The position numbers were made by a program, and so were the translations under genes. The notes under the pieces were generated by a model. The model was not told where the DNA came from and did not search any database. It saw nothing but the letters and a program-made list of their open reading frames with translations. Shown here piece by piece: positions 23,085-32,830 of a DNA stretch of 64,000 bases. The stretch is from positions 1 to 64,000 of the forward strand of contig CAJQUW010000455.1 of NCBI GenBank assembly GCA_907163375.1, given 5' to 3'. The DNA is from Prostheceraeus crozeri (Eukaryota > Platyhelminthes > Polycladida > Euryleptidae). How positions within the stretch are numbered: position 1 is the first letter of the stretch; each line of letters starts with the position of its first letter.

Positions 23085-23220
23085 AGCATTCCGGAAGAGA
23101 GGAGAGGTTCGGAACATACTTCTTTTGAGTATAGGAACAAAAAGTCCGACACATTCCGGAGGTTCTACAGAGGTTAAAAACACTCATAAGAGTGTAAGAA
23201 TGCGAGTCCGGAATTAAAAA
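23085..23220 (+). ncRNA. Candidate structured RNA / GC-rich island
   Basis: In an AT-rich intergenic gap, 23085-23220 is markedly GC-richer and full of self-complementarity: ATACT..AGTAT (about 23118-23135), ACACTC..GAGTGT (about 23178-23195), and CATTCCGGA occurring at both 23087 and 23154, complementary to GTCCGGAAT at 23209. This suggests a closed multi-branch RNA, or a structured leader of the ATPase gene at 23257. Function unknown; the strand is assumed. Confidence 0.4.
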
Positions 23221-23256
23221 ATAATAATTCCTAAATTTTTATTTTAAAAATATTAA

Positions 23257-24798
23257 ATGAATAAAAACGAAAATTTGGAAGATTTATATTCACCGGTTAT
23301 AATTAAAAGTAATAAAAGTAATAAAAGTAATCTAAGTCGTCATAAATCTCTTAATGCAATAAACGAAATAATAAATAATTATATGAATAACACTGAGTTT
23401 CAAGATACACTAACCCCTCAAGATCCGAATCTCAAAGATATTAATAATATTGTAGAAAATCCTATATATAATACTAAATATAATAATAATATAGATAAAA
23501 ATATATATAATAATATAGATAAAAATATATATAATAATATAGATAAAAAATATTTAGAGACACTACCCCCTAATTCATCTCTTAATAAAAAAATACCACA
23601 ATCAGATCTTACACGTCTTTGGAATTTTTTAAAATTTCATTGTATAAAAATATTGTTAGCATGTATTTTAATATTTTTTATTTATCATCTTGTTATATGT
23701 ATTGGAAATCAATGGGGTTACTTTCTAACAGAGGAACAAAAGAGAATAAATTTTTATAAACAAGAAATAAAAACTTTTAAAGGATGGAAGACTGAGGAGG
23801 ATAAGATTAAGGATAAAACTAATAATAAAAATATTAAACAAGGTAAAATGTATCAAGAAAATTTACATTTCATTGTTTACGGTAAAACTGGAAGTGGTAA
23901 GACTACGTTTATTAAAAAATATATAAACCAATATTATAACGACGAAACAAAAGTACATATTTTTTGTATGCATACTTCTGAATGGCCAACTTTTACTAAC
24001 GTCTATAATGATAAACAATTAGATGAGTTACAAGATATGGAAAGTTTTGCTGGTACACCTGAAAATAAATCTTTATTAATTTTAGATGATGTTGCAAGTT
24101 TATCAAAACAAAAAAATATGTCAGAAATATTTACAAAAGGAAGACATCAAAATATTCAAATAGTTGTATTAGCTCATAAAGCTTGTGATGTAGATAATAA
24201 GATTAGAGAAAACATTCAAACATTTTTTACAACTACACAAAATAATGCAGCATTCTTTAATGATATTAATAAAAATTATAAAATGAATATGCCTTTATCA
24301 TATTATACACATCATAAATATGGAATAATACGTGTTGACACCATAAGTGAACATATGCAAGTATATGATAAAGACTTGAATATATTAGTAGATACCGAAC
24401 ATGAAATCTATAATAACTCTCAAGATTTTGATATTAGAATATATGCAAATACAAAACATTTATCAAATCAAGTTATAGAACAAATAATTATCTTTCTAGA
24501 GTCTGAAGCAAAAGTACCACTAAAAATTATTCCTGATACATTTTATTTTTATTTTGATCATTATATAAATGCAAAATTTGGTATACCAATACCTAACAGA
24601 TTACAAGATAATGAAACATTAAACTATTTAAAAATTGCAATAAATGATGTTAGAAACGGTTTAAGAAAAGCAACACCAATAATATCTGATGTTAAATCTA
24701 CATTTTCTGATGCCAAATCTACATTTGATGAAGCCAAAAAAACATATAATGATATAAAACCATTAATAAATGGTGTAAGTGAAATACTTAATAATTAA
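23257..24798 (+). CDS. Membrane-anchored P-loop ATPase (A32/FtsK-like)
   Basis: 513 residues. An Asn/Lys-rich N-terminal region has triple IDKNIYNN repeats (residues ~75-95) and a single predicted membrane segment (LLACILIFFIYHLVICI, about 131-147). A P-loop NTPase domain follows with Walker A YGKTGSGKTT (~207-216), Walker B LLILDDV (~272-278) and FTKGRHQNIQIVVLAHK, the sensor-like strand typical of packaging ATPases. The C-terminal 200 residues end in an SDVKSTFSDAKSTF-type helical repeat. It is a second, distinct relative of the packaging ATPase at 31761. The membrane anchor suggests work at a membrane or in an enveloped or egress step (inference). Confidence 0.75.
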   Translation: MNKNENLEDLYSPVIIKSNKSNKSNLSRHKSLNAINEIINNYMNNTEFQDTLTPQDPNLKDINNIVENPIYNTKYNNNIDKNIYNNIDKNIYNNIDKKYLETLPPNSSLNKKIPQSDLTRLWNFLKFHCIKILLACILIFFIYHLVICIGNQWGYFLTEEQKRINFYKQEIKTFKGWKTEEDKIKDKTNNKNIKQGKMYQENLHFIVYGKTGSGKTTFIKKYINQYYNDETKVHIFCMHTSEWPTFTNVYNDKQLDELQDMESFAGTPENKSLLILDDVASLSKQKNMSEIFTKGRHQNIQIVVLAHKACDVDNKIRENIQTFFTTTQNNAAFFNDINKNYKMNMPLSYYTHHKYGIIRVDTISEHMQVYDKDLNILVDTEHEIYNNSQDFDIRIYANTKHLSNQVIEQIIIFLESEAKVPLKIIPDTFYFYFDHYINAKFGIPIPNRLQDNETLNYLKIAINDVRNGLRKATPIISDVKSTFSDAKSTFDEAKKTYNDIKPLINGVSEILNN

Positions 24799-24875
24799 AC
24801 AAATTATACAATTTGTTTTTAAATTATTAATATTTTTTTAAATTATTAATATATTTTTTAAATTATCAAAATATT

Positions 24876-25181
24876 TTAAATATATGGAGGAATGTTTAAT
24901 TTCTGTAATGTTTTTAAATCATATACTGTTAAGTTATCTTTATTGATTAACCACCATAAATTATTAAAAGCCAAGAATACTCTAAAACTTCTTAAACAGA
25001 GTGGAAAATCATTTGTTTTAGCATATTTAGGTATACCATGTTTTATTTTATAGTCTTTCACAAATTGCATATATTTATGATGATAATAGAATTTAACTTC
25101 TTGTTTAGGTGTGAGTGGATTTGTAGGATGTCTATAATTTTTTAAAACTGGTACATGTTCTATTTTATACTCTTCAAACAT
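24876..25181 (-). CDS. Small conserved-looking protein of unknown function
   Basis: 101 residues, convergent with the ATPase gene. Rich in aromatic residues (FYYHHKYMQF, NNLWWLI) and Lys, no Cys cluster and no membrane segment. The start at 25181 is preceded by an AT-rich run shared as a divergent promoter with the polymerase at 25320. I do not recognise the family. Confidence 0.55.
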   Translation of the reverse strand: MFEEYKIEHVPVLKNYRHPTNPLTPKQEVKFYYHHKYMQFVKDYKIKHGIPKYAKTNDFPLCLRSFRVFLAFNNLWWLINKDNLTVYDLKTLQKLNIPPYI

Positions 25182-25319
25182 TTTTTATTTTTTATGCAAA
25201 AAAAGATATTAAATATAACTTTTTTTATAAATAAATATAATTTTATTTATAATCTTCAAACAGTTTGTTTTGTAATTAAATATAATTTTTTTTAAAATTT
25301 TCTCTAAAAAAATAAAAAA

Positions 25320-28300
25320 ATGGAAAAATTTTATTGCAACTTATGTAAAAAAAAGTTGCAAACAAAAAGAAGTTATCAATCTCATCTACAAAGTAAAATG
25401 CATTTACAAAATGTAGAACGAGTTGATGAAGGAAATATATTAAAATTAAATAGTTATAAAAACTATATAGAAACATTACCTACTGATATAAAAGTTAAAA
25501 AAATATTTTATGATTATTCACATTCGGAATATAAAAAAGTTTTTAATAGTGAAGATGAACATGTGCCAGACGAAAGATATTTATTTAGCGATACTGATGA
25601 ATTTAACGAAATAGATGAATTTGATGAAGCTGAACGAACCGATGAAGCCTTACAAACAGAAGGTTCTAGGGCTTCGCCCGTAACAGATATAAAATATTTA
25701 TTTAATCAGTCTTTTGAATATAATGAAACCGATAAAACTTTTTCTGATATTCTAACCAACTTTTATAATATATTTAAGAAATCTTTCAAATGTTATATGA
25801 ATGTAGAAGTACTTTATACAAAAAATGGACCTGATGGAATTCCTGAAGAAATAATACAAGGACATTTTACAAATTCACAAGAAATTCATAATGTAAATGA
25901 TATACAACCCATATTTGAATCGATGATACTTAAATTAGAAAATTGTATAATTGAAGCCCAGTTACGTGAATCTGGTTGGAGATTTGTTAAAATACTATCT
26001 AAGAAAATAGTAATTGATAAATATAAAAATAATACTGGTGGTAGTTATGTTCCTTTACCTTTCAGTTCACCACAATTAATCAACATAAAAAATGAAGATG
26101 ATTATTGTTTTCTGTGGAGTATTATAGCACATTTACATCCTGCAGAATATCATAAAGAAAGACTAAGTCATTATAATAAAGAAGAATACATAAATGAATT
26201 TGATCTTTCTGATGGCTTAGATGAATTTCCATATGATTATAATAGGTTAAAAAAGTTTCATAAAAAGAATAAAAATTTAATAGAAGTAAATGTTTTTGAA
26301 TTAAATGTGAATTATGTTTCTATTGGTAAAATTATTCCACTTTACTCAGATTCAAAAAAATTTTATTTGAATAATAAAAATTTATGTCAATCAGAAATAG
26401 TATATAATGATAGAGGAAATTACATGCATCATAATATTTTTTACCAAGGAAAAATAATATGTACTGAAAAATTTGAACTTGTTGAAACACTATCACCAAT
26501 AATGATTAATCATAATAATTATAAAGGACGTACTGATGATTATAATTACAAATATTCATCTTTATCTTCAGAATATCAACAAAAATTAGAAAATTTAAAT
26601 AAAAGTTTACAAAAATGTAAAATAGATTATCAACAACAAACAAAAATGTTACTACAAGAATATCACCATAAATATCAAAATAAGATAGAAACAATTCAAA
26701 AATTAAATGAAGAAAATAATAAAGAATTAAATAATGAAGAAAATAAAGAATTAAATGAATGTTTAAAAAAATGTCTACAACAATATAAAGAACAATATGA
26801 TAAAGAATATATTTATCAGCTACAAATATTAAATCAAAATTATCATCAAAATACATTTAATATTACAAAAGAAATTAATGAAACACATGAAATATATAAA
26901 GATGAATTTGTAAAATTAGAACAGTCAAAACAACCAGCACAAGCGAATATATTATATTATCAGGGACATTTTATATTGTGTAAAGATGTTTCTATATTTA
27001 CAAAAACTTCAGATAATAAAAATTTTCCTTGTCTTCAATGTATGACAAGTTTTAGAACTTTAGAAGAAATGAATAGACATTTGGAGAATTGTCAACAAAA
27101 CGAAGCAGTTCAAAATACTTTTCCTAAAGATGATTATTTAGAATATAATAAATGGTATTTTAAAGATAAAGTACCCTTTACTATTTATTGTGATTTTGAA
27201 GCTTATAATGTTAATATGACACAAAATCAAACGGAAAGTTCCAGGGCTTCACCCGATTCTGAAAATTATAATTCTGAAAAAAGTGCACCTGGAAAAAGTG
27301 CATCTGAACAAAGTAAAGAAAAATATTTATTTGAACAAAAACCATTATGTTGGGGAATGTACATTCATTCAAATTATCCTGAATTATTTAAATCAGAATA
27401 TTTACAATACTATGGTGAAGATAGTTCAGAAATGTTTACAAAGAAAGTAGAAGAATTACAAGGACGTTTTTCACAATTGCTTGAAACAAATAAACCAATG
27501 ATACCATTAACGGATGAAGAAAGAAAAGAATTTTATGATGAAATAAATTGTTATTACTGTGGAAAATGTTTTATAAATAAATATAAAACTGGCAGAGGTA
27601 GATATATTGATAAAGTAAAAGATCATGATCATCTAAATGGATTATATAGAGGTGCAGCACATAATTCTTGTAATCTTAATGCTAACAAATTTAAGTATAA
27701 CTTTGTTCCTTTATATTTCTATAATGGTTCTAAATATGATTTCCATCTAGTAATGAAAGATTTATTTTCATCTGAAAAATTACATCAACAAAAAATAAAT
27801 GTACTATGTAAACAAGAAGAAGAATATTTTTCAATGCAATTAGGTTGTATTAGAATTTTAGATGCATTTAGATTTTTTACTCCTTATTCATTAGATGTTA
27901 TGGGAAAAACTTTGAAACCTGAACAATGTAAAATATTAAATAAATATAATTTAAAACCTTTAAAAGGAATATTTCCGTATGAGTATATAGCCTGTGGCTC
28001 ACAGTCGGAGACTGATATAACTGGAGATTTTAATTCTGTGAATAAAATTATGGAAGAAAAACAACTTCCTCCAATAAATAAATTTAAATCAACATTAAAA
28101 CAATCACAATTATCTGAAGAAGATTATGCAGAAGCTGAAAAAAATTGGAGAGAGTTAAATTGTAAAACAATGTATGATTATACAATGAAATATCTACAGA
28201 TAGATGTATTAATACTAGCTGATCTTTTTGAAAACTTTCGTGATATGTGTTTAGAATATTACGGAATAGATCCATGTTATTGTTATTCTACACCAGGTTT

Positions 28301-29801
28301 AACATGGTTAGCAGGATTAAAACATACTGGTGTTAAACTTAAACATTATAAAGAAAATACATATGATAAATTATTATTTTTTGAATCTGGAATTAGAGGT
28401 GGAGTTTCATCCGTTTTAGGTAATAGATATGTTAAATGTTATAATAAGAAAGTAAATCCACAAGAATATGGAATAATGAAACCTTTATCTCCAGAAGAAA
28501 AAGAAAAAATATTAGAAATTTTTCGAACGAAACGAGAAGGAGTAGAACGTGAAAAAGCAATTGATGAATTCATGCGAGAAAACTATTTGTTATATTATGA
28601 TTTTAATAGCTTATATTCTTCTTGCATGATACAAGAATTACCAACAGGTGAGATGACATGGTGTAATAATCTTAATTATCAAAAAACATATGATGGAAAT
28701 CGTAATTCTGGTTATATATATGAAGTTGATTTAGTATATCCTGATTATATAAAAGATGCAACAAAATATTATCCTTTCTGCCCAGAAAACAAAATTCCCA
28801 TTATAAAAGATTTTTCAGATTATCAAAAATCTTTAATTCCTAAGAAATATAGGCCAACAAAAAAACTTATGTTAACACAAAGCAATAAAGGAAAGTATGT
28901 TGTTGAAGGAAGAATGCTAGATTGGTATTTAGATCATGGAATGATTGTCACAAAAATTCACCGGAAACTAGTGTATAAAAAATCTAAATGGTTAAAAGAT
29001 TATATTGAGTTCAATATTGAAAAACGCAAAATATCTAAAAGAAATAAAGATGATTTTGGAAACGTGTTCTTCAAATTAATGAATAATGCATTTTATGGTA
29101 AGACTTTAGAAAATGTGCGTAATAGACAAAATATTGAAATAGTTTATGATAAAGATAGGTTTCAAAATTTAACAAGGAAACCTACATATAAAAGAACTAC
29201 TAGATTTAAAGATGAACTATGTGCTGTACATTTACGTCGAAACAGCGTAAAACATGATAAGTTTAATTTTATAGGTTTCACTATATTAGAATTAGCTAAA
29301 CTATTTATGTATAGATTTATATATGATTATTTAGCACCTGCTTATGGCAAAAACTATAAATTAGACTTTACAGATACCGATTCTGTTTTCTTAGAATTAA
29401 CAATACCGTATAATTCTACACTTGATGAAGAAATTAATAAAATAAAAGATATCATTCATCCTTCTGATTTATGTAAAGTAAAAGATGAATTAGAAGGAAA
29501 TGAAGATTTCATAACAGAAGCTATATTTTTAAAATCTAAATGTTACTGTTATAATACAACTAATAATATTAAAACACATAAAACATTAAAAGGAATTTCA
29601 AAGGCATCAGTGGCTAATCAAATAACATTTCAAGATTATAAAAATGCATTATTTAATAATGAAATAAAAACAGCATGTAATTATAGACTTAATTCAAAAA
29701 AACATAAAATGTATTTAAAAGAAGAACATAAATTAGCATTAGATCCATTTGATGATAAAAGAAAAATTTTACCTGATGGAATAACTACTTTACCTTTTTA
29801 A
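25320..29801 (+). CDS. polB: Protein-primed DNA polymerase B
   Basis: 1493 residues, uninterrupted. It copies the linear genome from a terminal-protein primer. Order: N-terminal C2H2 finger (C6, C9, H22, H28); a CFLWSIIAHLHP motif (~262-273) common to Polinton polymerases; a coiled coil (~420-530); a second finger (FPCLQCMTSF). The exonuclease domain follows with Exo I YCDFEAYN (~624), an inserted CxxC/DHDH...RGAAHNSCN zinc module (~742-787), Exo II YNGSKYDFH (~801) and Exo III YLQIDVLILAD (~957). The palm has motif A YYDFNSLYSS (~1092), motif B KLMNNAFYGKT (~1252) and motif C TDTDSVF (~1350). All catalytic Asp residues are present, so the enzyme looks active. Two GC-rich hairpin inserts lie in frame (residues ~115 and ~641), each encoding S-R-A-S-P. 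The N-terminal third may hold the terminal-protein function. Confidence 0.97.
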   Translation: MEKFYCNLCKKKLQTKRSYQSHLQSKMHLQNVERVDEGNILKLNSYKNYIETLPTDIKVKKIFYDYSHSEYKKVFNSEDEHVPDERYLFSDTDEFNEIDEFDEAERTDEALQTEGSRASPVTDIKYLFNQSFEYNETDKTFSDILTNFYNIFKKSFKCYMNVEVLYTKNGPDGIPEEIIQGHFTNSQEIHNVNDIQPIFESMILKLENCIIEAQLRESGWRFVKILSKKIVIDKYKNNTGGSYVPLPFSSPQLINIKNEDDYCFLWSIIAHLHPAEYHKERLSHYNKEEYINEFDLSDGLDEFPYDYNRLKKFHKKNKNLIEVNVFELNVNYVSIGKIIPLYSDSKKFYLNNKNLCQSEIVYNDRGNYMHHNIFYQGKIICTEKFELVETLSPIMINHNNYKGRTDDYNYKYSSLSSEYQQKLENLNKSLQKCKIDYQQQTKMLLQEYHHKYQNKIETIQKLNEENNKELNNEENKELNECLKKCLQQYKEQYDKEYIYQLQILNQNYHQNTFNITKEINETHEIYKDEFVKLEQSKQPAQANILYYQGHFILCKDVSIFTKTSDNKNFPCLQCMTSFRTLEEMNRHLENCQQNEAVQNTFPKDDYLEYNKWYFKDKVPFTIYCDFEAYNVNMTQNQTESSRASPDSENYNSEKSAPGKSASEQSKEKYLFEQKPLCWGMYIHSNYPELFKSEYLQYYGEDSSEMFTKKVEELQGRFSQLLETNKPMIPLTDEERKEFYDEINCYYCGKCFINKYKTGRGRYIDKVKDHDHLNGLYRGAAHNSCNLNANKFKYNFVPLYFYNGSKYDFHLVMKDLFSSEKLHQQKINVLCKQEEEYFSMQLGCIRILDAFRFFTPYSLDVMGKTLKPEQCKILNKYNLKPLKGIFPYEYIACGSQSETDITGDFNSVNKIMEEKQLPPINKFKSTLKQSQLSEEDYAEAEKNWRELNCKTMYDYTMKYLQIDVLILADLFENFRDMCLEYYGIDPCYCYSTPGLTWLAGLKHTGVKLKHYKENTYDKLLFFESGIRGGVSSVLGNRYVKCYNKKVNPQEYGIMKPLSPEEKEKILEIFRTKREGVEREKAIDEFMRENYLLYYDFNSLYSSCMIQELPTGEMTWCNNLNYQKTYDGNRNSGYIYEVDLVYPDYIKDATKYYPFCPENKIPIIKDFSDYQKSLIPKKYRPTKKLMLTQSNKGKYVVEGRMLDWYLDHGMIVTKIHRKLVYKKSKWLKDYIEFNIEKRKISKRNKDDFGNVFFKLMNNAFYGKTLENVRNRQNIEIVYDKDRFQNLTRKPTYKRTTRFKDELCAVHLRRNSVKHDKFNFIGFTILELAKLFMYRFIYDYLAPAYGKNYKLDFTDTDSVFLELTIPYNSTLDEEINKIKDIIHPSDLCKVKDELEGNEDFITEAIFLKSKCYCYNTTNNIKTHKTLKGISKASVANQITFQDYKNALFNNEIKTACNYRLNSKKHKMYLKEEHKLALDPFDDKRKILPDGITTLPF

Positions 29802-29909
29802 TTTTCTAATTTCTATTTTCTAAATATAACAATATAACAATATAACAATATAAAAATATAAAATATTATAAAATAAAATAAAATAATAATATAAAATTAT
29901 CATATAAAA

Positions 29910-30728
29910 ATGGATAAAGTTAGAGCTGATAATTTTAAAAGAATAAAACAATTAGACGAATTAATAAAACAAAGAAATATTATGAAAGAAAATCATCTTC
30001 AACATAGAATGACAAAAGCTGGTATTCAATCTGATATGTTTGATAAATTAAAATTAACTGAAGAAGTAAAAACTGATTATGAAAAAACTGTCGAACCATT
30101 TAAAACTCTTGAAAAGGAACTTAATGAAAAACGTGTTGATATAGCGGATCCTGTACTTAAAACACTATTAGATGACTATGGTTTATTAGAGGCAAACATA
30201 GATAAAAAATTACCAAAATCTATGTTATTCGAACATTCTACTTTCTTTTTAGATAAAAAATTATTTGCAAGATTTTATCTTGGTGGTAAAGAAATATTTC
30301 CACAACCTTTACGAGGATTAATTTTTACGCCAGATAAAAAACCTATTAGTTTAGATAGAAATTTTGTTGATCTTTTAAGAGGAGCAGATTTAAAAAATTA
30401 TGCTGTAGAAGATCTCATAAAATATAAAGCTATGTTAGATAGAGTTGGTGTAGTAAAATCTCTAAGACGTTATAAACAATTAGAAAATTTATTATCAACG
30501 GGAGTTAAAGTAGGGAAAGGTTTATCTGAAAAACAGAAAACAGAAACAACTGTATTTTTACCAGATGATCCACAAGAATTACTAAATAGATTAAATATTT
30601 TAATATCTGCAATAAAAGAAGGACATAATTCTAGTTTCAATGAAATTCATGCTATATTGAAAAGACTGTTAGAAAAGAAGATTCTAAATGAAGAGGATTA
30701 TAAAAGTATAACGAACCGAATGATCTAG
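29910..30728 (+). CDS. 272-residue protein of unknown function
   Basis: Begins MDKVRADNFKRIKQLDELIK, sharing about 30 N-terminal residues with the small minus-strand protein at 20899. A charged helical region follows. The centre (~110-160, around FARFYLGGKEIFPQPLRGLIF) may be a folded domain; the C-terminal half is helical, ending LEKKILNEEDYKSI. It sits between polymerase and penton-like genes, a slot filled by poorly characterised structural genes in related elements. A GC-rich hairpin insert overlaps its last codon and stop (30724-30741). No catalytic motif is visible. Confidence 0.7.
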   Translation: MDKVRADNFKRIKQLDELIKQRNIMKENHLQHRMTKAGIQSDMFDKLKLTEEVKTDYEKTVEPFKTLEKELNEKRVDIADPVLKTLLDDYGLLEANIDKKLPKSMLFEHSTFFLDKKLFARFYLGGKEIFPQPLRGLIFTPDKKPISLDRNFVDLLRGADLKNYAVEDLIKYKAMLDRVGVVKSLRRYKQLENLLSTGVKVGKGLSEKQKTETTVFLPDDPQELLNRLNILISAIKEGHNSSFNEIHAILKRLLEKKILNEEDYKSITNRMI

Positions 30729-30807
30729 GACTTCGCCCGTAGCAGAAATATGTTGTTGTTTTTAATTTTTTATAAAAAAAATATTTATTTAATTTTTTAG
30801 TTTAAAA

Positions 30808-31596
30808 ATGTGTTCAGCAGATTTAGACAAAATTAATAATCATTTAGAAAATTTGATAGAGATTTTGGGTTCATCAAAATTTAGTACGACATTAAAAATT
30901 ATAACAACTACTTCATCACACACTTGTAATTTAGAACCCATTCTACATTTGGAACAAAATAAAAATTATCAAATTGCATTGACTAGTTTCTCTACATTTA
31001 ACACTATTCAAAACGTTATCAAAGATGTGAATGATCAATTTAGATATTCTACTGATAAAGGCAAAACATGGAAAATACTAACTTTTCTTCCTGGTTCTTA
31101 CGAAGTTGAAACAATATCAAATGAAATTAAGAGACATTTAGGTATACCATTTAAAGATAAGAAACAATTACATTTTGCAGTTGAACCGGCAGTTAATAAA
31201 TTTTCTCTTACTTTAGACGAAAATCATCAAGTTGATTTTAATCATGATAGATCATTGTCAAAGCTATTAGGATTTAATAAACAAACCTATAGTCAAGGTT
31301 ATCATTTAGGTGAGAAGATTCCAAAAATAACTGAAATAAATTCAATTGTTGTACATTGTGACATTATTGAAGGAGGATATATAAATGGTAAATTATCAAA
31401 TTTAATATTCAGTTTTCCAGCTTTTACTGTACCCATTGGTTATAGATTAAATGTAATTCCACAAACATTAATATATTTTCCTATTACAAGAAAAACTATT
31501 AACAACATTGGCATTAGAATCACTGATGAAAAAGGACAAGAAATAAATTTTGGAGGTGAAGAAATTATGATAGATCTTTTGGTTCGAGAGGTATAA
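30808..31596 (+). CDS. Minor capsid (penton-like, single jelly roll) protein
   Basis: 262 residues, intact. The pattern YQIALTSFSTFNTIQNV, then TFLPGSYEVETISNEIKRHL, then SLSKLLGFNKQTYSQGYH is typical of Polinton/adintovirus penton proteins. These form five-fold vertices beside the hexon-like shell and carry fibres. Predicted mostly beta strand. It lies between the 29910 gene and the packaging ATPase, and a long hairpin (31679-31747) separates it from the latter. Confidence 0.85.
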   Translation: MCSADLDKINNHLENLIEILGSSKFSTTLKIITTTSSHTCNLEPILHLEQNKNYQIALTSFSTFNTIQNVIKDVNDQFRYSTDKGKTWKILTFLPGSYEVETISNEIKRHLGIPFKDKKQLHFAVEPAVNKFSLTLDENHQVDFNHDRSLSKLLGFNKQTYSQGYHLGEKIPKITEINSIVVHCDIIEGGYINGKLSNLIFSFPAFTVPIGYRLNVIPQTLIYFPITRKTINNIGIRITDEKGQEINFGGEEIMIDLLVREV

Positions 31597-31678
31597 ACTC
31601 CCACGCGAAGCTAGAGAAGTTTAATTTTTTTTATCATTTTCATTATTAATCTTATTAACCTTATTAATCTAATTAATC

Positions 31679-31747
31679 TTTTTAGAAACAAAAAAATAAA
31701 AATAAACTTAAATTAAAATTTTATTTTTATTTTTTTGTTTCTAAAAA
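31679..31747. terminator. 28-bp-stem AT hairpin between penton and ATPase genes
   Basis: The two arms (TTTTAGAAACAAAAAAATAA and onward; reverse complement at 31719-31747) are perfectly complementary over about 27-28 bp around a short AT loop, ending 14 bp before the ATPase ATG. No such perfect palindrome occurs at the other gene gaps. It could end or process the upstream transcript, or be a regulatory site; function is inference. Confidence 0.6.
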
Positions 31748-31760
31748 CACTAATTCAATA

Positions 31761-32549
31761 ATGGATAAATTTATTACTTTAAAAATGAATGAAATGTCTT
31801 TAAATAAAAAAAAACTTAAATTTAATCATCATCCAAATTTATCTAATAAAGTTTTAGCAGTTATTTGCGGAAGATCAGGATGTGGAAAAACATATCTATT
31901 ATTTAAAATTTTAACGTCTCCAAATTTTTTGGATTATAACAATCTTATAATTTATACAACAACGGCAGAACAACCCGTCTATCAATTTTTAAAATATGGA
32001 TTTGAAAATAATCTTACAAAAACAGCAATTGCTTCTCTATTCGAAGAATACGAAAAATCTGAATATGAAGAAGAAATAAATTTGTGGTGTGAAGAAGCAG
32101 CAAAAAATAAACAATTAGTTGAATCCAATAAAAATAAGCATATAAAAATACAATTAATAGATGATAGTGGTAATATGCAAGATCCTAGTAAACTAGATAA
32201 AACAATGAAACATTGTGTAATTTTTGATGATTGTGTTAATGACAGAAATCAGTCAGTTCAAAGAAATTATTTCACAAGAGGTAGACATAATAACTGTAGT
32301 GTATTTTATTTGACACAAAGTATGTATTCATTAGATGGAAGTGTTATTAGAAAGAATGCAAATATATTTATACTATTTGAAATAAATGCAAGAAACTTAA
32401 GTGATTTGTTAAGAGATTTATGTATAAGAGATAAAGATGAATTTAAACAATCGTGTAATAATGCTTGGTCAAAAGATTATGGATTTATCACAATTAATAT
32501 TGATAAAAAAATTCATGAAAGAGTTATCGAACAATTGTTTACCGAGTAA
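31761..32549 (+). CDS. Genome-packaging ATPase (FtsK/HerA, A32-like)
   Basis: 262 residues, intact. Pumps viral DNA into preformed capsids. Walker A CGRSGCGKTYL (~35-45), Walker B CVIFDDCV (~152-159), then FTRGRHNNCSVFYLTQS, matching the packaging ATPase strand/sensor block of Polintons and their viral relatives. It is of normal family length and has no membrane segment, unlike its paralogue at 23257. Confidence 0.92.
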   Translation: MDKFITLKMNEMSLNKKKLKFNHHPNLSNKVLAVICGRSGCGKTYLLFKILTSPNFLDYNNLIIYTTTAEQPVYQFLKYGFENNLTKTAIASLFEEYEKSEYEEEINLWCEEAAKNKQLVESNKNKHIKIQLIDDSGNMQDPSKLDKTMKHCVIFDDCVNDRNQSVQRNYFTRGRHNNCSVFYLTQSMYSLDGSVIRKNANIFILFEINARNLSDLLRDLCIRDKDEFKQSCNNAWSKDYGFITINIDKKIHERVIEQLFTE

Positions 32550-32600
32550 TAAAAATATACAAATATAATGTTTTAATATTTTATTTTTTTATTATCAGCT

Positions 32601-32830
32601 TTAATTTTGTCTATTTTTTTTAAATATAATATTTGAATTTTGTGGTAACATTGGTATACAGCAAAAACATTTTACTGAACAAATTATTTTTTTATTGCTT
32701 TGTTGTTTGTAATCTTTTCGTTTAAAGTTTTCACGTTTAAAGTTTTCACGTTTAAAATTTTCTCGTTTAAAATTTTCTCGTATTAAGTTTTGTTTAATAA
32801 AGTTTTGTCTAATAAAGTTTTTAGCTCTTC
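32601..32830 (-). other. Overlapping frame with ENFKR tandem peptides and Cys-rich tail
   Basis: Downstream of and overlapping the membrane-protein stop, another minus-strand frame encodes RENFKRENFKRENFKR repeats (from four ~15-bp DNA repeats at 32720-32775) and then CSVKCFCC, ending at 32601. It has no ATG of its own. It may be the true C-terminal extension after a frameshift, perhaps at the T-run near 32832, or chance. Confidence 0.3.

Noticed and set aside
23257..24798. Reading the membrane ATPase as an AAA/helicase gene
   Set aside because: It lacks helicase motifs after Walker B and has the GRH strand typical of packaging ATPases, so the A32/FtsK-like call is preferred.
26506..26856. 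116-codon minus-strand frame
   Set aside because: Shadow of the AT-rich coiled-coil segment of PolB.
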